Part shown: one piece after another, positions 30,801 to 39,089 of the stretch | Layout: each line of letters starts with the position of its first letter | Position numbering within the stretch: the stretch's first letter is position 1 | NCBI GenBank assembly: GCA_902768985.1 | Contig: CACXNA010000016.1 | Coordinates: forward strand, 1 to 64,000 | Length of the DNA stretch: 64,000 bases | From: an uncultured Bacteroidia bacterium | GTDB lineage: Bacteria; Bacteroidota; Bacteroidia; Bacteroidales; UBA932 | Reading direction: 5' to 3' | Position numbers and translations under genes: made by a program | The notes under the pieces: model-generated | Database searches by the model: none | What the model was told of the DNA's origin: nothing | Seen by the model: the letters and a program-made list of their open reading frames with translations, nothing else

Positions 30801-32856
30801 TGTTGTCATCCTGAGCAGAGCGAAGGATCTCATTCTCTTCTACCAGTTCATAATCCAGCAACCGCTGCTCCAGGTTGGCGCTCTTCACGCGAATGCGTAC
30901 GGGGTCGCCCAGGCAGAACTGGTGGTGGCGGCGCTTGCCGACCAGGCGGTAGCGCGGCTCGTCGAACTCGTAGAAGTCGGACTTGATGTCCCGCACGGAA
31001 ACCATGCCTTCGATCTTGGTCGGCTCGATCTCCACGTACATGCCCCACTCGGTGATACCGGACACGTGGCCGTCGTACTCCTCGCCGATCTTGTCCATCA
31101 TGAACTCGACCAGCTTGTACTTCGTGGAAGTGCGCTCGGCGTCCGCGGCCACGAGCTCGCGCTCGGAGGCGTAGCGGCACGCCTCCTCGTACTGATCCTT
31201 CTTGGCGCTCTCGCCGTTGTCCAGATAGCGGGCCAGCAGGCGGTGGACCATCAGGTCCGGGTAGCGGCGGATCGGGGAGGTGAAATGTGTATAGAACTTG
31301 AACGCCAGGCCGTAGTGGCCGATGTTGTCGGTGCTGTAGCAGGCCTTGGCCATCGCCCGCAGGGCGAGGTTCTCCATGGCGGCGAACTCCGGCTTGCCCT
31401 TCGCGCTGTTCAGTAGCTCGTTGAGGGCCTTGGCCGTCGCGCGGATGTTGCCGTGCTGGTCGGTCGGAATCTTGTGGCCGAAGCCCTTGGCGAAGGTATA
31501 AAGGTTCTCGAGCTTGATCTCATTCGGCTCGCCGTGGATACGGTAGACGAAGGTCTTGGCGTTCTTCTGCGCCACGCCGTTCAACTGCCCGCCAGTGGCC
31601 ACGAACTCCGCGACCGTGCGGTTCGCCAGCAGCATGAACTCCTCAATCAGCCAGTTGGCCTCCTTCGAAATCTTCTGGTACACGCGGATCGGCTTGCCCT
31701 TCTCATCCACCTCGACCTTCATCTCCGGCCGGTCGAAATCGATCGCCCCCGCCTTCCGCTCGTTCTCCTTCATAATAGAAGCAAGTTTGTTGAGGGTGGT
31801 GATGGCCTCGATGAGTGTCGGTTCGCTGGTGGTATCTTTGCCTTCAATGATAGCTTGTGCCTGGTCGTAATCGAGTCGGTGGTTGGAGTCAATGACGGTG
31901 CGGCCGATCCAGCGGGAGCGGATTTCGGCCTTCGGCGTCATCTCGAAGACGGCCGAGAACGTCAGCTTCTCCTCGTGCGGGCGGAGCGAGCAGAGTTTGT
32001 TGCAGAGCTTCTCCGGAAGCATCGGGACCGTGCGGTCCACCAGGTAGACGGACGTGCCGCGCTCGCGGGCCTCCTTGTCGACCAGCGAGCCGGGACGGAC
32101 ATACCAGGACACGTCGGCGATGTGCACGCCGACCTCATAATTGCCGTTCGCGAGCGGCTTGAACGACAGCGCGTCGTCGAAATCCTTTGCATCCGACGGG
32201 TCGATGGTAAATGTGAACGTGTCGCGGAAATCCTTGCGGCCCTTCAGATCCTCGGCCGTGATGGCGTCCGAGATCTGATCGGCGGCGTTCTCCACCTCGG
32301 GAGAGAAGCGATAGGGGAGATTGAACTCCGCCAGGATGGCGTGCATCTCCGTGTCATTCTCGCCCGGCTGGCCGAGCACATCCACCACGTGGCCCCAGGG
32401 CCCCGGTTCGCGGCGCTCCCAGCGGTCCACGACTGCGGCGACCTTCATGCCCGCCTGCGCACCCATGGCGGCCGCCGCTTCGGCGTCCACCTGGATATCG
32501 TACGGCATCGTCTTGCTCTGCATCAGGACCCAGGCCTGGGCCCCGACGGTATGGTAAAAGCCCACGAAGGGGCGCGTGGAGCGTTCGAGAATCTCCACGA
32601 CCTCGCCCTCGCGGCGGCGGTTGTCCCCGCCCTTCTGGCGTGTCACAGCCACGCGCACGAGATCGCCCTGCAGGGCGTGGCGCGTCTTGGAGGCCTTGAC
32701 GAAAATGTCATCCTCCTGACCTTCAACGATTACGAAAATAAACCCTTCGCGGGTCATCTGAACCTTGCCGACGAACTGCGGAAGCTCCTTCGCATGGCGC
32801 TCGCCGGATCTCTTTTTGCCGAACGGTTTTCGGCCTTTTCCACTTCTTTTCTGCAT
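30724..32856 (-). CDS. rnr: ribonuclease R, with C-terminus extended through a repeat
   Basis: 3'-5' exoribonuclease of the RNB family (710 aa) that degrades structured RNA. After a basic N-terminus come the cold-shock/OB domains (FVGKVQMTREGFIFV), the RNB catalytic domain (TIDPSDAKDFDDALS; GVHIADVSWYVRPGS; RRYPDLMVHR) and an S1 domain (GHVSGITEWGMYVEI). The last ~35 residues, from EILRSAQDDN on, are encoded by a short interspersed repeat (30804-30830) and then by the antisense of the manA 3' end. This tail looks acquired by loss of the original stop. A CAAAGGTA (TACCTTTG) box lies 16 nt upstream of the start. Confidence 0.94.
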   Translation of the reverse strand: MQKRSGKGRKPFGKKRSGERHAKELPQFVGKVQMTREGFIFVIVEGQEDDIFVKASKTRHALQGDLVRVAVTRQKGGDNRRREGEVVEILERSTRPFVGFYHTVGAQAWVLMQSKTMPYDIQVDAEAAAAMGAQAGMKVAAVVDRWERREPGPWGHVVDVLGQPGENDTEMHAILAEFNLPYRFSPEVENAADQISDAITAEDLKGRKDFRDTFTFTIDPSDAKDFDDALSFKPLANGNYEVGVHIADVSWYVRPGSLVDKEARERGTSVYLVDRTVPMLPEKLCNKLCSLRPHEEKLTFSAVFEMTPKAEIRSRWIGRTVIDSNHRLDYDQAQAIIEGKDTTSEPTLIEAITTLNKLASIMKENERKAGAIDFDRPEMKVEVDEKGKPIRVYQKISKEANWLIEEFMLLANRTVAEFVATGGQLNGVAQKNAKTFVYRIHGEPNEIKLENLYTFAKGFGHKIPTDQHGNIRATAKALNELLNSAKGKPEFAAMENLALRAMAKACYSTDNIGHYGLAFKFYTHFTSPIRRYPDLMVHRLLARYLDNGESAKKDQYEEACRYASERELVAADAERTSTKYKLVEFMMDKIGEEYDGHVSGITEWGMYVEIEPTKIEGMVSVRDIKSDFYEFDEPRYRLVGKRRHHQFCLGDPVRIRVKSANLEQRLLDYELVEENEILRSAQDDNTKGASSSSEGRPAPARRTRSRRKPE
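30804..30830. repeat. interspersed repeat at the manA/rnr junction
   Basis: A segment with GTCATCCTGAGCAGAGC and GAAGGATCT lies just after the manA stop. A related copy (GAGATCCGTCGCTGCGC, then TCAGGATGACA) is at 57256-57283 in opposite orientation. It is read through by rnr as ILRSAQDD. Confidence 0.7.
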
Positions 32857-32872
32857 AATTAAATAATCAAGA

Positions 32873-32880
32873 CAAAGGTA
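32873..32880 (-). promoter_or_regulatory. -7 box for rnr
   Basis: TACCTTTG on the minus strand, a perfect TAnnTTTG match, 16 nt before the rnr ATG. Confidence 0.5.
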
Positions 32881-32902
32881 ACGAATTCTCGCGGAAAATC
32901 CG

Positions 32903-32910
32903 TATCTTCG
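32903..32910 (+). promoter_or_regulatory. possible -7 box for the purine salvage operon
   Basis: TATCTTCG, one mismatch from TAnnTTTG, 18 nt before the apt start. The same variant box precedes cysS (42924-42931). Confidence 0.35.
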
Positions 32911-32928
32911 TATGTCGTTAGTTGCACT

Positions 32929-33453
32929 ATGAGTCTTGAAAGCCTAAAAGCGAGTCTCCGGACCATTCCGGATTTTCCGAAAAAAGGCATCCTCTTCTGG
33001 GATGTCACCACCATGTTCAAAGACGCCGCAGCCCTGCGGGAGCTCGAAGACGCCCTTTACGAACTCTACAAAGACAAAGGAATCACCAAAGTCGTCGGCC
33101 TTGAATCCCGCGGCTTCATCATGGGCCCGGCCCTGGCCATCCGCCTGGGCGCCGGCTTCGTGATGGCGCGCAAGCCGGGCAAGCTCCCCGCCGAGGTGAT
33201 CAGTCAAACCTATGTCAAGGAGTATGGCCGCGATACCATCGAGATCCACACCGACGCCATCACGCCCGACGACGTGGTGCTGATCCACGACGACCTCCTC
33301 GCCACGGGCGGCACGATGGGCGCCGCGTACAATCTGGTCCGCAAGTTCAACCCCAAGGCCATCTACATCAATTTCAACATCGAGATCGAAGGCCTCCCGG
33401 GGCGGGAAACCCTGCCGGAGGGCGTTGAGGTGACATCGGTCCTGAAAGTCTGA
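32929..33453 (+). CDS. apt: adenine phosphoribosyltransferase
   Basis: Converts adenine and PRPP to AMP (174 aa). Family motifs: IPDFPKKGILFWDVTTMFKD-type start (IPDFPKKGILFWDVTT), GLESRGFIMGPALA, ARKPGKLPAE and the PRPP-binding VLIHDDLLATGGTM. First gene of an apparent purine salvage unit with the DUF5020 barrel and the AzgA-type permease that follow. Confidence 0.97.
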   Translation: MSLESLKASLRTIPDFPKKGILFWDVTTMFKDAAALRELEDALYELYKDKGITKVVGLESRGFIMGPALAIRLGAGFVMARKPGKLPAEVISQTYVKEYGRDTIEIHTDAITPDDVVLIHDDLLATGGTMGAAYNLVRKFNPKAIYINFNIEIEGLPGRETLPEGVEVTSVLKV

Positions 33454-33476
33454 CGAATCATATCATTATTAATACA

Positions 33477-34226
33477 ATGAAAAAAGTGTTCCTGATGGCG
33501 GTCGCTACCGCCGCGTTGCTTTTTGCTCAAGGAGCAAAGGCGCAGACCAATCTCCAGATTTTCTATGACTTCGGCCCGGATCGTCAGCACGTGACGACGA
33601 CCCTCGAAGGCTTCTACAACGACAACTGGGGCAACACCTTCTTCTTCATTGACCACGACTTCAACACGCGTGACACGAAGAACCAGGTCTATGCGCCGAG
33701 CGGCACTTACTTCGAGATCGCCCGCTGCCTCAACTTCTGGCAGAACAGCGCCATCGCTCCGCTGAGCCTCCAGGTCGAGTACAACGGCGGCGTCTACAAC
33801 GGTTTCACGATCAACAGCGCCTTCCTCGTCGGTCTGGATTACTTCCTGCACAGCGTCGACTTCAAGAATACCTTCAACTTCAAGGTGCTCTACAAGAAGA
33901 TCACCTACACCACCCAGAAGGCTCCGGTGCAGCTCACTTTCGTGTGGGGCTTCCAGGATCTCTTCGGCGTGCAGGGCCTCCGCTTCAGCGGCTTCGCCGA
34001 TTTCTGGTGGGAGGACCATACGCTCTACACCGACCACAAGGGCAGCATCCTGCCTGAAATCTCCCACACCGTGTTCATCTCCGAGCCCCAGCTCTGGTAC
34101 AACGTCGGCCAGCACTTCGGCTGCGACAACCTCAATATTGGCGGCGAGGTTGAGCTCTCTTACGATTTCGGTACGGCCAGAGGTTTCTGGTGCCGTCCCT
34201 GCGCCGGTATCAAGTGGGTCTTCTAG
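33477..34226 (+). CDS. DUF5020-like outer membrane protein, probable purine/nucleoside channel
   Basis: 249-aa protein with a cleavable signal peptide (LLFAQGAKAQ) and strands typical of a 10-12-stranded barrel, ending in aromatic Phe (CAGIKWVF). The start (TNLQIFYDFGPDRQHVTTTL) and FFFIDHDF resemble the DUF5020 family, distantly like the Tsx nucleoside channel. The gene lies between apt and an adenine/guanine permease, 23 nt and 12 nt from each. The inference is that it lets nucleobases or nucleosides cross the outer membrane. This role is inferred from context. Confidence 0.75.
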   Translation: MKKVFLMAVATAALLFAQGAKAQTNLQIFYDFGPDRQHVTTTLEGFYNDNWGNTFFFIDHDFNTRDTKNQVYAPSGTYFEIARCLNFWQNSAIAPLSLQVEYNGGVYNGFTINSAFLVGLDYFLHSVDFKNTFNFKVLYKKITYTTQKAPVQLTFVWGFQDLFGVQGLRFSGFADFWWEDHTLYTDHKGSILPEISHTVFISEPQLWYNVGQHFGCDNLNIGGEVELSYDFGTARGFWCRPCAGIKWVF

Positions 34227-34238
34227 TCTTCGGACAAT

Positions 34239-35591
34239 ATGTCGAACTTCCTGAATAAGGCTTTCGGCTTCGAGGCCGACAAGCACAACGTCCGGACTGA
34301 GATTATCGCCGGCATCACCACCTTCCTGACGATGGCCTACATCCTGGCCGTCAACCCCAGCATCTTCAGTGCCCTGGACGGCATGCCCGGCGGCGCCGTG
34401 TTCACGGCCACCGCGCTGGCCGCCATCGTCGGTACGCTTGTGATGTCGCTCTACGCCAAGAAGCCCTTCGCCCTGGCTCCGGGCATGGGCCTGAATGCCT
34501 TCTTCGTCTACACGGTCTGCCTCACGATGGGCTACTCCTGGCAGTTCGCCCTGACGGCTGTGTTCCTGGAGGGTATCCTGTTCATCATCATGACGGTGAC
34601 GAAACTCCGTACCTTGCTGCTGAACTCCATTCCGGGTACGCTCAAGAAGGCCATCGGTGCCGGTATCGGCCTGTTCATCGCCTTCATCGGCTTCCAGAAC
34701 GCCGGTATTATCGTCAACTCCGACTCCACGCTGGTGACCCTCGGTGAGATCACGCAGGGCACGGCCCTCGTGGCCTTCATCGGCCTGATGGTCACCTCCG
34801 CCCTGATCATGCTCAAGGTGCGCGGCGGTATCCTCATCGGCATCATTATCACCACGCTGATCGGCCTGGTCGTCAAGGATCCCGTGACGGGCAGCGCCGT
34901 GACGCAGCTGACCCGCACCAGCACCGGTGCCGTGCAGCTCGTGTCGCTGCCGGACAGCGTTTCTCCGATCTTCTGCAAGTTCGAGTTTGGCCAGATCTTC
35001 AGCTGGGACATGCTCGTGGTCGTGTTCACCTTCCTGTTCGTCGATATGTTCGACACGATGGGTACGATCATCGGTGTGCACCAGGGTGCCGGCCTCATCC
35101 CGGACGGCGGTCCCCGCGACAACGTCCCCGGCGCCGAGAAGATGTTCCTGGCTGACTCCATCGCCACCGTGGCGGGCGCCTGCCTCGGCACCTCCACCAC
35201 CACGACCTATGTCGAGAGCGCCGCTGGCGTGGGTGAGGGTGGCCGTACCGGCCTCACCGCCTTCTCCACCGCGGTCTGCTTCGCCCTGGCCCTCTTCTTC
35301 TCCCCGATCTTCCTGTCCATCCCGAGTGCCGCTACGGCCCCGGCCCTGATCATGGTCGGCGTGATGATGATGCCTTCCATCAAGCGCATCCACTGGGAAG
35401 ATTACTGCAAGAGCATTCCGGCCTTCATCACGATCATCATGATGCCGGTGGCCTACAGCATCTCCGACGGTATCCTGATCGGTGTGATCTCCTACGTGGT
35501 CACCCACGCCATCGCCGGCCGCTACAAAGAGATCTCCGTCCCGATGTGGGTCCTCTCGGTCCTCTTCGTCCTGCGGTATATCTTTATCTAG
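34239..35591 (+). CDS. AzgA-type purine permease (NCS2 family)
   Basis: 450-aa inner membrane transporter with about 12-14 membrane segments. AzgA-like features: ITTFLTMAYILAVNPSIFS, PFALAPGMGLNAFFVYTV, KAIGAGIGLFIAFIGFQNAG, FLFVDMFDTMGTIIGV and GTSTTTTYVESAAGVGEGG. These proteins import adenine, guanine or hypoxanthine with protons. With apt and the barrel gene upstream this forms a complete uptake and salvage route for purines. Confidence 0.94.
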   Translation: MSNFLNKAFGFEADKHNVRTEIIAGITTFLTMAYILAVNPSIFSALDGMPGGAVFTATALAAIVGTLVMSLYAKKPFALAPGMGLNAFFVYTVCLTMGYSWQFALTAVFLEGILFIIMTVTKLRTLLLNSIPGTLKKAIGAGIGLFIAFIGFQNAGIIVNSDSTLVTLGEITQGTALVAFIGLMVTSALIMLKVRGGILIGIIITTLIGLVVKDPVTGSAVTQLTRTSTGAVQLVSLPDSVSPIFCKFEFGQIFSWDMLVVVFTFLFVDMFDTMGTIIGVHQGAGLIPDGGPRDNVPGAEKMFLADSIATVAGACLGTSTTTTYVESAAGVGEGGRTGLTAFSTAVCFALALFFSPIFLSIPSAATAPALIMVGVMMMPSIKRIHWEDYCKSIPAFITIIMMPVAYSISDGILIGVISYVVTHAIAGRYKEISVPMWVLSVLFVLRYIFI

Positions 35592-35601
35592 CGCCAAGGC
35601 C

Positions 35602-35648
35602 GTCATTCCGGGTCCGTAGATAGTCATTCCGGGCTTGACCCGGAATCT
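35602..35648. repeat. inverted repeats after the purine permease
   Basis: A half copy (GTCATTCCGGGTCCGTAGATA from 35602, given as a position range) is followed by a full palindrome at 35623-35648 (GTCATTCCGGGC, TTG, ACCCGGAATCT). This is the repeat family seen at 6851, 45736 and inside metH. It abuts the 83-bp element at 35647. Confidence 0.75.
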
Positions 35649-35729
35649 CGGAACCGAAAACCCCGAAAATTGGCGCCGACCCCGGTTTCAAAACCCCGGT
35701 CGGCGCCGTTTTTGGCCCTTTTTGGCGCC
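35647..35729 (-). repeat. 83-bp element, copy A
   Basis: 83-bp segment whose reverse complement matches 39768-39850 with about three mismatches and aligns without gaps, less closely, to 57114-57196. The core is a palindrome built on GGCGCCGACC and GGTCGGCGCC around a TTTTGAAA-like centre. It lies between the convergent permease and MATE genes and could terminate both. All three copies abut a small inverted repeat at the same end. Confidence 0.85.
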
Positions 35730-35756
35730 TAGATTCCGGAAGGCGGGGTCGAGGGC

Positions 35757-37115
35757 TTAGGCGACGGTGCTCAGCACCTCTTTCCGGTAGCGGAGCGTGA
35801 GCCAGAGCGTCCGGAAAGCGAGGTGGGCGAAGTAAGCCGCAAATAGCAGATGGATGGCTGTTGCGCCTGCGGGCTGCAGCAGCCATCTGCCTGTATACCA
35901 GACGGCGAAGAAGGCGGCCGCGGCGCCGGCCATGGAGGTCATCAGACCCCGGGAGGCCGTGGCGCCGAGGAAGATGCCGTCCCAGGTGAAGGCGGCGCAG
36001 CCCAGCGGCGGCATCAGCAGCAGCCAGGGCAGGAACAGGCGGCAGGCCAGCACGACGGTCTCGTCGCTGGTCAACAGCCGGACCACAGGCGAGCCGGCGA
36101 CGGCGTACAGGGCGGCGAAGAACACCGCCAGGACCATGCTCCAGACGAAAACATAGCGCACAGACTGGCGCAGCATCACCCCGTCGCGCTCGCCGATGAA
36201 GCGGCCCGTCAGGGCCTCGCCGGCATAGGCGAAGCCGTCGGTGAAATAGCTGAAGAACATCAGCAGCTGCATCAGGATGGAGCTGGCGGCCAGCATCACG
36301 TCGCCGTAGCCGGCGGCGATCATCGTAAAGCCGATGTAGATCAAAATGAAGAAGAAGGAGCGGCCGAGCAGGTCCAGGTTCATGCGGAAGAAGCGGCCCA
36401 GGGAGCCGTCGTGCAGCAGGCCCGCGAAGTCGCTGCGCCGCAGCAGCGAGAACACGCTCCGCCCGTATTTGAAGCGGCAGACCAGCAGGCCGTAGAGCAG
36501 GCCGCAGTACTGCGCGATCACGGTGCCGAGCGGGATGCCCGCGAAGCCGAGCCCCGGCCTGGGGCCGACACCGAAGGCGAGCAGGATGCTCGCGCCGATG
36601 TTGACGGCGTTGATGATCAGGTCCATCCACATCGGGTTGACGGAATTCTGCATTCCCACGAACCAGCCCCGCAGGGTCATCAGCGTCATGGTCGCGGGCG
36701 CCGCCCAGATGCGGATGAAGAAGTAGCGTTCCGCCAGGACGCGCACCCCGGGCGTCGCGTCCGGAATCAGCATCACGCCCTTGAAGAAGGGCCACTGGAG
36801 CGCGAGGGCGAAGAAGGCGGCCAGCAGGGCGAGGCCCGTGCCGCGCAGGAAGATGCGCCCGCATTCCGCGAAATCGCCCCGGCCGAAGGCCTGGGCCGTC
36901 AGGCCGCCCGTTCCGGTGCGCAGGAAGCCGAAGGTCCAGTACAGCAGCGAAAGAACCATCGAGCCTACGGAAATGGCGCCGATCTGCGCCGCCGTGTCGC
37001 CACCCAGGTGGCCCGCCACGGCGGTGTCCACCATGCCCACCAGGGGCACGGTAATCCCGGCCAGGATGCTGGGCACCGACAGCCGCAGAATCTCGCGGTT
37101 GAGGGAATGATTCAT
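35757..37115 (-). CDS. MATE family efflux transporter (DinF-like)
   Basis: 452-aa inner membrane protein with about 12 membrane helices. MATE features: VPLVGMVDTAVAGHLGG near the N-terminus, FLRTGTGGLTAQAFGRGD, NSVNPMWMDLIINAVNIGAS (shorter motif: MWMDLIINAVNIG) and a repeated half with YFTDGFAYAGEALTGR. The family exports drugs or metabolites with sodium or protons. The start overlaps the rsgA stop (ATGA), making it the third gene of the isoprenyl synthase-rsgA-MATE operon. Confidence 0.93.
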   Translation of the reverse strand: MNHSLNREILRLSVPSILAGITVPLVGMVDTAVAGHLGGDTAAQIGAISVGSMVLSLLYWTFGFLRTGTGGLTAQAFGRGDFAECGRIFLRGTGLALLAAFFALALQWPFFKGVMLIPDATPGVRVLAERYFFIRIWAAPATMTLMTLRGWFVGMQNSVNPMWMDLIINAVNIGASILLAFGVGPRPGLGFAGIPLGTVIAQYCGLLYGLLVCRFKYGRSVFSLLRRSDFAGLLHDGSLGRFFRMNLDLLGRSFFFILIYIGFTMIAAGYGDVMLAASSILMQLLMFFSYFTDGFAYAGEALTGRFIGERDGVMLRQSVRYVFVWSMVLAVFFAALYAVAGSPVVRLLTSDETVVLACRLFLPWLLLMPPLGCAAFTWDGIFLGATASRGLMTSMAGAAAAFFAVWYTGRWLLQPAGATAIHLLFAAYFAHLAFRTLWLTLRYRKEVLSTVA

Positions 37116-38050
37116 CGGAATTTCTGGTCCTCCTCGAGCATGCCGAGGTAGGAATTGTAGCGTTCGGGGCTGATCCGGCCGGCGTCCACGGCCGCCTTGA
37201 CGGCGCAGCCGGGCTCGTGCGTGTGCGTGCAGGGCACGAAACGGCAGTTGTCCATTTCCCGGAGCATCTCCGGGAAATATTTGGAGATTTCCTCCTTCTC
37301 CAGATCCACGAGGCCGAAGCCGCGCAGGCCGGGCGTGTCGATCACGAAGCCGCCGGAGGCGAGGCGGTACATCTCATAGAGGGAAGTCGTATGCTTGCCC
37401 TGCAGGTGCGCCGCGGAGATCTTGCCGATCTTGGGATCGAGCGCGGGGTCGAGCGCCTTGATGAGGCTGGACTTGCCGGCGCCGGACTCGCCGGAGAAGA
37501 GGTTGATCCGGCCCCGGCAGCGCTCCCGCAGGGCGTCGACGCCCTCGCCGGTGCGCGCGGAGACCTCCAGCACGGGGTAGCCGGCGCCTTCGTAGATGCG
37601 CCGGAAACTGGTCACCATTTCCGGGAGTTCCTCCCGGTAGAGATCCACCTTGTTGAGGGCGATCAGCACCGGGATCTTGTAGACCTCGCAGGTCACGAGG
37701 ATGCGGTCGAGGAAGGGTAGCTTGATCTCCGGGAAGAGCAGGCTGACGACGATGACCGCCTGGTCGAGGTTCGCCGCGATGACGTGCGACTGCCGGGAGA
37801 GGTTGGTCGAGCGGCGGATGATGTAGTTGTCGCGGGGGAGTATCTCCGTGATGACGGCGGGGTGCTCCTCGTTGGCCGGGCCGTCCATTTCGTAGCGGAC
37901 GCGGTCGCCCACGGCGACGGGGTTCGTGGCCCCGCTGCGCTCCAGCCGCACCTTGCCGCGCAGCACCGCCGGGAACAGCTCCCAGGCAGGCAGCGCGCTC
38001 AGCTCATAATGGCTACCGGCATTCTTGACGACTGTCGCGACCCCTTCCAT
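37112..38050 (-). CDS. rsgA: small ribosomal subunit biogenesis GTPase RsgA
   Basis: Circularly permuted GTPase that helps 30S subunit maturation (312 aa). An N-terminal OB domain precedes the G motifs in permuted order: NKVD (133-136), then GESGAGKS (187-194), then DTPG (238-241). The C-terminal zinc site is visible as C269, C274, H276/H278 and C282. It starts 3 nt after the isoprenyl synthase stop and overlaps the MATE gene. Confidence 0.96.
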   Translation of the reverse strand: MEGVATVVKNAGSHYELSALPAWELFPAVLRGKVRLERSGATNPVAVGDRVRYEMDGPANEEHPAVITEILPRDNYIIRRSTNLSRQSHVIAANLDQAVIVVSLLFPEIKLPFLDRILVTCEVYKIPVLIALNKVDLYREELPEMVTSFRRIYEGAGYPVLEVSARTGEGVDALRERCRGRINLFSGESGAGKSSLIKALDPALDPKIGKISAAHLQGKHTTSLYEMYRLASGGFVIDTPGLRGFGLVDLEKEEISKYFPEMLREMDNCRFVPCTHTHEPGCAVKAAVDAGRISPERYNSYLGMLEEDQKFR

Positions 38051-38053
38051 AGA

Positions 38054-39034
38054 TTATTTTGCGCGGCCGACCAGCCGCTCCGCGAAACGGCGCAGCACCT
38101 CCAGTTTGACCGGCCCGAGGCCGAGCTCCGCGACGGCGTCCAGGGCCCGGTCGGTGAAACGGACGATCTCGTCCTTCGCGTCGCTGTCCACGCCGTACTG
38201 CAGATAAATATCCTTGACGGCGGCAATCTTGGCCGCCTGCTGCTCCGGCGTGTCCGCCGGCACGGAAAAGGCGCTCAGGAAAGCCGCTTTGTCCTTCGTT
38301 TTTTCGAGCGTGCGGACGGTCAGCCAGCTCTTCTTGCCGTTGACGATATCCCCGCCGATAGGCTTGCCGAAGACCTTCTCGTCGCCGAAGGCGTCGAGGT
38401 AGTCGTCCGCCACCTGGAAGGCCATACCGAGCTCGTAGCCATAGTTGTAGAGCGCGTTGCATTCCGCCTCGGACGCGCCGCCGATCATGGCGCCCATCGC
38501 GGCCGAGCAGGCCAGCAGGACGGCCGTCTTGAGGCCGATCATCTTGTTGTAATCAGCCATCGGCACCTCCTGGAGCGACTCGAAGTCCATGTCAAACTGC
38601 TGCCCGTCGCAGACCTGGGCGGCCGTGCGGGAGAACAGCGCGAAGGCACGGGTCAGTACGGGGCGAGGCGCCTGGGCGATCCGGTTGTACGCATCGATCA
38701 GCATCACGTCGCCGGAGAGGATGGCGGTGTCTTCGTTCCATTTCTTCCAGACGGTCGGCATGCCGCGCCGCAGGGGCGAGCGGTCCATGATGTCGTCGTG
38801 CATCAGGGTGAAGGAATGGAAGACCTCCAGCGCCGTCGCAGGCGCGAGGATGCCGTTGTCGACCTCGTCGGAGAACAAGGAATACGTCGTCAGGCAGAGA
38901 CGCGGACGGATACGCTTGCCGCCGATCTCGATCATATAGCGCAGCGGGTCATAGAGGCCCGCGGGCTCGCGGGTGAATTCGATCTCGTCGAACATCCGTT
39001 CGACAAGCTGGTTGATTTCCGTTTCTTTCAGCAT
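38054..39034 (-). CDS. polyprenyl (isoprenyl) diphosphate synthase
   Basis: 326-aa trans-prenyltransferase that condenses isopentenyl diphosphate with allylic diphosphates. The first Asp-rich motif is HDDIMD followed by RSPLRRGMPTV, the second is FQVADDYLD, and GGKRIRPRL binds diphosphate. A Phe lies five residues before the first motif, which in related enzymes limits chain length to about C15-C20; this is inference. The ATG at 39034 gives the family N-terminus; 28 in-frame upstream codons run into the divergent rdgB promoter. First gene of the operon with rsgA and MATE. Confidence 0.92.
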   Translation of the reverse strand: MLKETEINQLVERMFDEIEFTREPAGLYDPLRYMIEIGGKRIRPRLCLTTYSLFSDEVDNGILAPATALEVFHSFTLMHDDIMDRSPLRRGMPTVWKKWNEDTAILSGDVMLIDAYNRIAQAPRPVLTRAFALFSRTAAQVCDGQQFDMDFESLQEVPMADYNKMIGLKTAVLLACSAAMGAMIGGASEAECNALYNYGYELGMAFQVADDYLDAFGDEKVFGKPIGGDIVNGKKSWLTVRTLEKTKDKAAFLSAFSVPADTPEQQAAKIAAVKDIYLQYGVDSDAKDEIVRFTDRALDAVAELGLGPVKLEVLRRFAERLVGRAK

Positions 39035-39041
39035 AGTCAGA

Positions 39042-39049
39042 CAAAGATA
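39042..39049 (-). promoter_or_regulatory. -7 box for the isoprenyl synthase operon
   Basis: TATCTTTG on the minus strand, a perfect match, ending 7 nt before the ATG at 39034. Only 24 bp separate it from the divergent rdgB box, so the two promoters overlap in their upstream halves. Confidence 0.5.
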
Positions 39050-39073
39050 GCACATATTTTCATCTTTTCGTGC

Positions 39074-39081
39074 TAACTTTG
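39074..39081 (+). promoter_or_regulatory. -7 box for rdgB
   Basis: TAACTTTG, a perfect TAnnTTTG match, ending 8 nt before the ATG at 39090. Suggests a transcript with almost no leader. Confidence 0.5.
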
Positions 39082-39089
39082 TTTCCGTT

